A stretch of DNA of 9,565 nucleotides. Origin: Acidobacteriota bacterium (lineage in GTDB: Bacteria; Acidobacteriota; Terriglobia; Acidoferrales; 2-02-FULL-67-57). Location: the NCBI GenBank assembly GCA_016210895.1, contig JACQTG010000137.1:1-9565 (forward strand), written 5' to 3'. Positions 5,428-9,565 of this stretch are shown here, one piece after another. Below the pieces are notes generated by a model. It made no database searches. It had not been told where the DNA came from and saw only the letters and a program-made list of their open reading frames with translations. The position numbers and the translations under genes are program-made. Every line of letters begins with the position of its first letter. Positions within the stretch are counted from its first letter, which is position 1.

Positions 5428-5913
5428 TTACATCTTGTATTTGCCGAGGTCGTCCTCGTCCAAGTTCTCGAGCCAGCGCCGCAGCTCTTCGTTGTTGACT
5501 TTATCCGAAATAGCGCTGGCCAGGCGGGATGATTTCAACACTTCCTCGTCTACGAAGATGGGGGCGTCGGTGCGCAGGGCCAGGGCGAGCGCATCGCTCG
5601 GGCGGGAATCGATGGTAATGACCTGGCCGTTGCGTTCGAGCCAGATGAGAGCATAAAAGGTGTCGTCGCGGAGGTCATTGACCACAATCTTCTGCACGCG
5701 TACGTCGAGTCCCAGCAGCACATTCTTGATTAGGTCATGGGTCATCGGCCGCGGCGTCTGCACCTTTTCGATTTCCAGGGCGATGGCGTTGGCCTCGTAG
5801 ACGCCGACCCAGATGGGCAGGATGGAGTCGCCGCGCACGTCCTTCAGGATCACGATGGGCATATTCGTGACCGGGTCCATCATCAACCCGCGGATCTTCA
5901 TCTCGATTTCCAT
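5428..5913 (-). CDS. bifunctional nuclease family protein (DUF151)
   Basis: This 161-aa protein belongs to the DUF151/BFN family, named after plant proteins with DNase and RNase activity; the bacterial role is poorly known. Recognisable features are MKIRGLMMDPVTNMPIVILKD (5-25), an ILPIWVGVYEANAIALEIE block (31-49), PRPMTHDLIKNVL (54-66) and the conserved RPSDALALALR (104-114). The acidic tail ends in LGKYKM. I chose the ATG at 5913, which gives the usual family start and has AGGG 5 bases upstream. A GTG at 5949 is in frame and overlaps the miaB stop as GTGA, which would add 12 polar residues and couple translation. It sits between miaB and parA in the apparent operon, which does not itself reveal its role. 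Family identity is confident; nuclease activity is by family only. Confidence 0.9.
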   Translation of the reverse strand: MEIEMKIRGLMMDPVTNMPIVILKDVRGDSILPIWVGVYEANAIALEIEKVQTPRPMTHDLIKNVLLGLDVRVQKIVVNDLRDDTFYALIWLERNGQVITIDSRPSDALALALRTDAPIFVDEEVLKSSRLASAISDKVNNEELRRWLENLDEDDLGKYKM

Positions 5914-5945
5914 CACGGCCCTGTCCCCTTTTCGCCCGCCCTGGT

Positions 5946-7292
5946 TCACGCTCCGAAAACGCGTTGTTCGTCCACCAGCTCGCCCACCAGACTGTTCGGC
6001 CCGGCGCGCTCGATCCGCACGTGGCGATAGCTGCCCAGCTCGACATCGGTGGCTTCGAAGTTGGCCACGCGGTTTGTGCCGAGCCGGCCCATGTACTGGT
6101 TCTGGCGCGGGTTGTGCGCTTCCACCAGGACATCGAACGTCTGGCCCACGAGTGCCTCGTTGCGCGCCTGCTGGATCTGTCGTTGCCGCGCCTGCAAGAC
6201 CATCAGCCGCCGCCCTTTCTCCTCTTCCGGGACCTGATCGCCCAACTGGAGCGCCGGTGTGTTCGGCCGGGGGGAGTACTTGAAGGAGAAAGTGCCGTCG
6301 TAGCCGACTTCATCCAGCAGGGTCAGCGTTTCCTCGAAGTCTTTCTCGGTCTCGCCCGGAAAGCCCACGATGATATCCGTCGTTATGCTAATAGCACGAC
6401 GCGCCTTGTGAATCAATGCGATTCTTTCGAGGTATTCCTCGCGCGTGTACTCGCGCTGCATCCGCCGGAGTACTCGGGTGGAGCCGGACTGGACGGGGAG
6501 ATGGACGTGCTCGCACAGGGTGGGCTGGGTGTCGATGGCGGCGACGATGTCGGCGCTGAAGTCGCGCGGGTGGGAGGTGGTGAAGCGCACGCGGCGAATC
6601 CCCGGCACCTGACCCGCCGCCAGCAGCAGCTCGGCGAAGCTCATCCGCCGCGGAGACGGGTCGCAGTAGGAGTTGACATTCTGTCCGAGCAATTGCACCT
6701 CGGTGGTACCGCTATCGGCCAACTGCCGCACTTCTTTGAGAATCGAGTCGCTCGCCCGGCTGCGCTCCGGCCCGCGGGTGAACGGCACCACACAGTAGGC
6801 GCAAGCCTTGTCGCAGCCCTCAATAATTGTGATGTAGGCACGGAAAGGATTGTTGCGTCGGGTAAACTCGGTCTCGAAGGCCTCGTCGTCGTAGGCGAGG
6901 CCGGTGGCACGGTCGCCGTGGTCAATCTGGACCAGAAGTTCGGGCAGGTGGCGATAGCTGGCCGAGCCGCACACCAGGCTGACGTAGGGGGCCTGGTCGA
7001 AAACCTTTTCGCCTTGAAGCTGCGCCATGCAGCCGAGCACGCCGATGACTTTCTTCCCTGCTTGGGCCGCACGCTTCAACTGGCCCAGCCGCGAGAAGAC
7101 CTTCTGCTCGGCCTTCTCCCGGATGCTGCAGGTGTTGAGCAGCACGAGGTCGGCTTCCTCGGCCGAGCCAGCCGGCCGATAGCCGCGCCCCAGGAGCAAC
7201 CCGGCCACCTTTTCCGAGTCGTGCACGTTCATCTGGCAGCCGAAGGTCTCGATGTAGAAGGTCTGGGGGATTTTAGGGGCACCCTGAGTCAT
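5946..7292 (-). CDS. miaB: tRNA-2-methylthio-N6-dimethylallyladenosine synthase MiaB
   Basis: This 448-aa radical-SAM methylthiotransferase adds a methylthio group to i6A37 of tRNAs that read codons starting with U. The N-terminal UPF0004 domain holds the auxiliary-cluster cysteines Cys19 (FGCQMN), Cys55 (NTCSIR) and Cys88 (LGCMAQ). The radical-SAM motif is C160-x3-C164-x2-C167 (GCDKACAYC), followed by VVPFTRGPERSR. Later blocks include LLGQNVNSY (201-209), HLPVQSGS (264-271) and TTDIIVGFPGETEKDF (304-319). A TRAM RNA-binding domain occupies about 381-445. NVNSY and the overall length favour MiaB over its paralogues MtaB and RimO. The ATG at 7292 fits a promoter 21-49 bases upstream; a GTG at 7322 would fall at the -10 box. 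There is no clear ribosome site in the short leader. It is the first gene of the minus-strand operon. Confidence 0.95.
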   Translation of the reverse strand: MTQGAPKIPQTFYIETFGCQMNVHDSEKVAGLLLGRGYRPAGSAEEADLVLLNTCSIREKAEQKVFSRLGQLKRAAQAGKKVIGVLGCMAQLQGEKVFDQAPYVSLVCGSASYRHLPELLVQIDHGDRATGLAYDDEAFETEFTRRNNPFRAYITIIEGCDKACAYCVVPFTRGPERSRASDSILKEVRQLADSGTTEVQLLGQNVNSYCDPSPRRMSFAELLLAAGQVPGIRRVRFTTSHPRDFSADIVAAIDTQPTLCEHVHLPVQSGSTRVLRRMQREYTREEYLERIALIHKARRAISITTDIIVGFPGETEKDFEETLTLLDEVGYDGTFSFKYSPRPNTPALQLGDQVPEEEKGRRLMVLQARQRQIQQARNEALVGQTFDVLVEAHNPRQNQYMGRLGTNRVANFEATDVELGSYRHVRIERAGPNSLVGELVDEQRVFGA

Positions 7293-7312
7293 ATTCGACC
7301 ATTCACTGCGGG

Positions 7313-7341
7313 ATTGTAACACGGGGTATCGACCTCAGCAA
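7313..7341 (-). promoter_or_regulatory. promoter of the miaB-par operon
   Basis: On the minus strand TTGCTG (7341-7336) is followed after 17 bases by TACAAT (7318-7313), with TG one base before the -10 (TGTTACAAT), an extended -10. The expected start near 7306 leaves a leader of about 14 bases before the miaB ATG. No other convincing promoter appears between miaB and the 111-aa gene, so it probably drives all five genes. Confidence 0.65.
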
Positions 7342-7384
7342 GGTGGGAACCGACTGAAACTGGTGGCGTTGAGGGCGCTTGCTG

Positions 7385-7393
7385 TGCTAGCTT
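7385..7393 (+). promoter_or_regulatory. candidate extended -10 element upstream of tolQ
   Basis: TGCTAGCTT sits 44 bases before the tolQ start and shares CTGTGCTAG with the element at 2384-2392. No good -35 box lies 17 bases upstream (TTGAGG at 7369-7374 is only 13 away), so activity would rest on the extended -10. An inverted repeat TGCT-N6-AGCA covers 7385-7398. Confidence 0.35.
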
Positions 7394-7420
7394 AAGCAGA
7401 GGCTTGCGTCCGGAGGGCAA

Positions 7421-7436
7421 GCCCCACTAAAGGGGT
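7421..7436 (+). promoter_or_regulatory. small hairpin over the tolQ ribosome binding site
   Basis: GCCCC (7421-7425) can pair with GGGGT (7432-7436) around the loop ACTAAA, directly before the ATG at 7437. The GGGG arm is also the nearest ribosome-site candidate, only 1 base from the ATG. Another purine tract, GGAGGG (7412-7417), lies 5' of the hairpin. Confidence 0.35.
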
Positions 7437-8123
7437 ATGGAACTTCAGGCTTTCTGGCTGATTCAAAGCGACCTCGCCCGTCTGCTGGCCCAGACAGGCT
7501 GGGTGGCCCGCATCGTCCTCCTCATCCTGTTGGTTTTTTCCGTCGTTTCCTGGGCCATTATCTTCCGCAAGCAGGTCACCTTTCGCCGCGCACGGGAGGC
7601 GAGCGAGAAGCTTCTGCAAGCCTTCCGCAGCGCCAAGAAATTCCCCGAGGCGCAGCCGCTGGCGGCAACTTTTGCCGCGAGCCCGCTCCTCCCCGTCTAC
7701 AGCGCCGGGATGAAAGAACTCGAGGCGCAGCTCGAGAGCAATCCCCACCAGGGGAAGGTTAACAACCCGGACGCCGTTGCCGTGGCGCTGCAACTGGCTT
7801 CGGCCACCGAGGTGAGCAAGCTCGAGCGCTGGATGAGCTTCCTCGCCACGACCGGCTCGGTGACGCCGTTCATCGGCTTGTTCGGAACGGTATGGGGTGT
7901 GATGGATGCGTTTATGGGGCTGGGAGAAGCCGGGGCGACGACCTTGCGCGCCGTGGCCCCGGGCATTGCCGAGGCCTTGATCGCTACGGCGGCGGGATTG
8001 TTCGCGGCGATCCCGGCCGTGATTGCCTACAACCACTTCCTGCATCAAATCCGCAACTTTGCCACCCGCATGGACAACTTTACCCTGGAGTTTGTCGCCC
8101 GCGCTGAGAAGCTCTACTCCTGA
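7437..8123 (+). CDS. tolQ: TolQ, proton channel subunit of the Tol-Pal system
   Basis: TolQ (228 aa) is the inner-membrane subunit that with TolR forms a proton-driven motor energising TolA, needed for outer-membrane constriction at division. Three membrane helices are visible: about 23-43 (VARIVLLILLVFSVVSWAIIF), 133-155 and 177-199, with a cytoplasmic loop between the first two. The signature stretches TPFIGLFGTVWGVMDAF (143-159) and APGIAEALIATAAGLFAAIP (174-193) match TolQ more closely than ExbB. It is first of tolQ-tolR-tolA-tolB; tolR follows 16 bases after its stop. Its start overlaps a possible hairpin that may limit initiation. ExbB is the only real alternative, and the tolB-like gene downstream argues against it. 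Confidence 0.94.
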   Translation: MELQAFWLIQSDLARLLAQTGWVARIVLLILLVFSVVSWAIIFRKQVTFRRAREASEKLLQAFRSAKKFPEAQPLAATFAASPLLPVYSAGMKELEAQLESNPHQGKVNNPDAVAVALQLASATEVSKLERWMSFLATTGSVTPFIGLFGTVWGVMDAFMGLGEAGATTLRAVAPGIAEALIATAAGLFAAIPAVIAYNHFLHQIRNFATRMDNFTLEFVARAEKLYS

Positions 8124-8139
8124 TCGGGAGGGTTTTTCT

Positions 8140-8565
8140 ATGGCAGGATTGCTCCGACAGCGGCACACCGCCAGTTCCCTGTCCGACATCAACATCACCC
8201 CCTTCGTGGATGTGGTGCTCGTGCTACTGATCATCTTCATGATTACCGCGCCCATCCTGCAGTCGGGGATCGAAGTGGCCCTGCCGAAGACGCGGACGGT
8301 GAAGGCCATCGCCGAGGAGCGCCTGGTGGTGACGATTGATCGCGGCCAGCGCCTCTATCTCGGCAACGACCCGATTAACATCAACCAGCTCCGGCGCCGC
8401 CTGCGCGGCGAAGCCCTGCCATCGGCCGGCGCGGCGGTCTTCGTCCGCTGCGACGAGTCGGTGCCCTTCGGCGTCTTCGCCACCGTGATGGACACAATCC
8501 GGCAAGCCGGCATCGAAAATATTAGCGTGGTGACCGAACCGCTGGAGACACGGAGGGGTAGCTAG
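8140..8565 (+). CDS. tolR: TolR, ExbD/TolR family motor subunit
   Basis: TolR (141 aa) is a single-span inner-membrane protein with a periplasmic domain that works with TolQ to use the proton gradient. The helix spans about 22-42 and carries the essential-type Asp24 (PFVDVVLVLLIIFM), equivalent to Asp23 of E. coli TolR. TAPILQSGIEVALPKT follows directly after, as is usual. The periplasmic end VFVRCDESVPFGVFATVMDTIRQAG (100-124) and ISVVTEP give the conserved fold. The ATG at 8140 has GGGAGGG 7 bases upstream. An in-frame extension back to 8023 lies inside tolQ and is not TolR-like. tolA begins 5 bases after its stop, so tight co-expression is expected. Confidence 0.94.
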   Translation: MAGLLRQRHTASSLSDINITPFVDVVLVLLIIFMITAPILQSGIEVALPKTRTVKAIAEERLVVTIDRGQRLYLGNDPININQLRRRLRGEALPSAGAAVFVRCDESVPFGVFATVMDTIRQAGIENISVVTEPLETRRGS

Positions 8566-8570
8566 CGGCG

Positions 8571-9386
8571 ATGGCGCAAGCGGGTGCGAGCCGGCAAGAC
8601 TTGAAGCGGCCGCTCGTCGTGTCCGCGAGCCTGCACTCGCTTCTCCTGGTCGCGCTGCTGGTGGCGGTGCCGCCACCACACCATCGCGGCGAGGCCTGGG
8701 GCGGGCCGGGTGGCAGCGCGGTGAGTGTTTCGCTGGTGCGCGAGCTTCCAGGAATTCCGCTGCCGCGGCCGGAAGTGGTGACGCCGAGCCAGCGGGCCAC
8801 TGAATCGAAAGGGCTCTACCGGAGCGAGCCGCAAAAGCCCCCACCGCCCGAGCGCGCCACCGAGCTGCCGCGCTTCGGCGAAGAACCACGCCGGGTAGCC
8901 CGCCGCCAGGCCCCTTCCCCACCTGAAACGACCGGCGCTACCCGCCAGCCGCCAGCCGCCCCACAGCCTTCTCAGGCCGAAGCGCCGCCCGAAGCTATTC
9001 CCTACGGCCAAGGCGGTCCGCCCGCCTTACCCTACACGCCGTTCCAGGTGGGTGGGGCGGAAGGCGGGATGGCGTTTGGTTCCGGGGGAGCGTTCGGCAA
9101 TCGCTATCCGTGGTACGTGGAGAGCGTGCGGCGGCGGGTCAGCAGCAACTGGCTGACTTCGACGATTGATCCCTACGTGCGTTTTGCGCCGCGGGTGGTC
9201 ATTACCTTTGAAATTCTGCGCGATGGTATGGTCGTCAACGTCCAGATGCTGCGCTCGAGCGGCGTGCCCTCGGTGGACCGCTCGGCGCTGCGTGCCATCC
9301 AAGACTCTGCCCCGCTCGACCGCCTGCCTTCCGACTACGCCGGAGACAAGGTAATGGTCGAGTTCTGGTTTGATTTTCACCGATGA
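8571..9386 (+). CDS. tolA: TolA-like periplasm-spanning protein, TonB C-terminal domain
   Basis: This 271-aa protein should link the TolQR motor to TolB-Pal across the periplasm. One membrane helix near 14-33 carries Ser18-x3-His22, the same spacing as the SxxxH motif by which TolA and TonB meet their motor. Residues 60-150 are rich in Pro, Arg, Glu and Gln, in place of the long Ala/Lys-rich coiled coil of E. coli TolA (about 421 aa). Residues 160-176 are Gly-rich. From about 178 the TonB/TolA C-terminal domain follows (YPWYVESVRRRVSSNW, VVITFEILRDG, VDRSALRAI, ending VEFWFDF). It starts 5 bases after tolR; GGAGGGG is 13 bases upstream, and its stop overlaps the tolB start. By sequence it is TonB-like; the operon makes it TolA. 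Confidence 0.85.
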   Translation: MAQAGASRQDLKRPLVVSASLHSLLLVALLVAVPPPHHRGEAWGGPGGSAVSVSLVRELPGIPLPRPEVVTPSQRATESKGLYRSEPQKPPPPERATELPRFGEEPRRVARRQAPSPPETTGATRQPPAAPQPSQAEAPPEAIPYGQGGPPALPYTPFQVGGAEGGMAFGSGGAFGNRYPWYVESVRRRVSSNWLTSTIDPYVRFAPRVVITFEILRDGMVVNVQMLRSSGVPSVDRSALRAIQDSAPLDRLPSDYAGDKVMVEFWFDFHR

Positions 9387-9565
9387 AGCGGCGCCGGCGA
9401 GGCATTCCGATTCGTTTTCTGATTGGACTCGCCTTGCTGTCCGTGCTGGCCGCTGGCGCGGCAGCGCTGCGCCCACAGGAGGATTGGTTTCGGACCGGCA
9501 CAGGGCTGGGCGTGGAGAAGCTGCGCCTGGCCGTCGCCGATTTCCGCACGGGGGGCATCCAGGCG
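9383..9565 (+). CDS. tolB: TolB, N-terminal part (cut by window edge)
   Basis: An open frame begins at ATG 9383, overlapping the tolA stop as ATGA, and runs to the right edge for 61 codons. It starts with MKRRRRGIPIR and a hydrophobic core (FLIGLALLSVLAAGAAAL), a typical signal peptide for export to the periplasm. The mature start GTGLGVEKLRLAVADF resembles the beginning of the TolB N-terminal domain. TolB is the periplasmic beta-propeller partner of TolA and Pal; the propeller itself would lie beyond the window. The position after tolQRA strongly supports the call, though the visible part alone is short. The 4-base overlap suggests translational coupling with tolA. Confidence 0.82.
   Translation, partial: MKRRRRGIPIRFLIGLALLSVLAAGAAALRPQEDWFRTGTGLGVEKLRLAVADFRTGGIQA

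Noticed and set aside
4870..5532. Plus-strand open frame opposite parA
   Set aside because: Antisense to ParA, whose Walker motifs are intact; no independent support.
5964..7319. 451-codon plus-strand open frame opposite miaB
   Set aside because: It is antisense to a clear MiaB with all its cysteine motifs, has no known domain and no ribosome site; a shadow frame.
7392..8309. 305-codon minus-strand open frame opposite tolQ and tolR
   Set aside because: Antisense to two strongly recognised membrane-protein genes; composition is typical of a shadow frame.

Overview
The window is GC-rich, densely packed bacterial chromosome with mostly housekeeping genes. The gene set (aspartase, a NuoI-type ferredoxin subunit, chromosome-type ParA/ParB, MiaB, a DUF151 bifunctional nuclease, Tol system) fits a Gram-negative (diderm) bacterium. 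The style of several proteins (ParB C-terminus, short TolA, small glycine-zipper secreted protein) makes me lean towards Acidobacteriota. That is an inference from general resemblance, not a search result.

Layout, left to right. Positions 3-113 hold the last 36 codons of an unrecognised gene. Positions 114-313 are non-coding with an AT-rich island. An aspartase-type lyase (314-1855, +) with a strange lysine-rich tail runs head-on into nuoI (1852-2313, -); their stop codons share one CTAG. A divergent region follows, then a secreted glycine-zipper protein (2458-3081, +), converging on a small cold-shock protein gene (3118-3318, -) that has its own strong promoter and a structured leader.

From 7292 down to 3447 on the minus strand lies one apparent operon: miaB, DUF151 nuclease, parA, parB and an unrecognised 111-aa gene. 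Gaps are 1-36 nt. One promoter with an extended -10 lies just upstream of miaB. It couples tRNA modification, a nuclease-domain protein and chromosome segregation; the functional link is not evident from sequence.

Divergently, from 7437 to the right edge, tolQ-tolR-tolA-tolB form the cell-envelope Tol operon; tolB is cut by the window edge. TolQ and TolR form the proton-driven inner-membrane motor, TolA spans the periplasm and TolB links to Pal at the outer membrane.

I see no mobile element, CRISPR array, tRNA or rRNA, and no clearly new biological system. The points most worth a second look are the promoter that appears to make nuoI leaderless, the basic repeat tail and altered active-site loop of the aspartase, the structured cold-shock leader, the shared TGCTAG promoter element, and the unknown gene at the end of the par operon.
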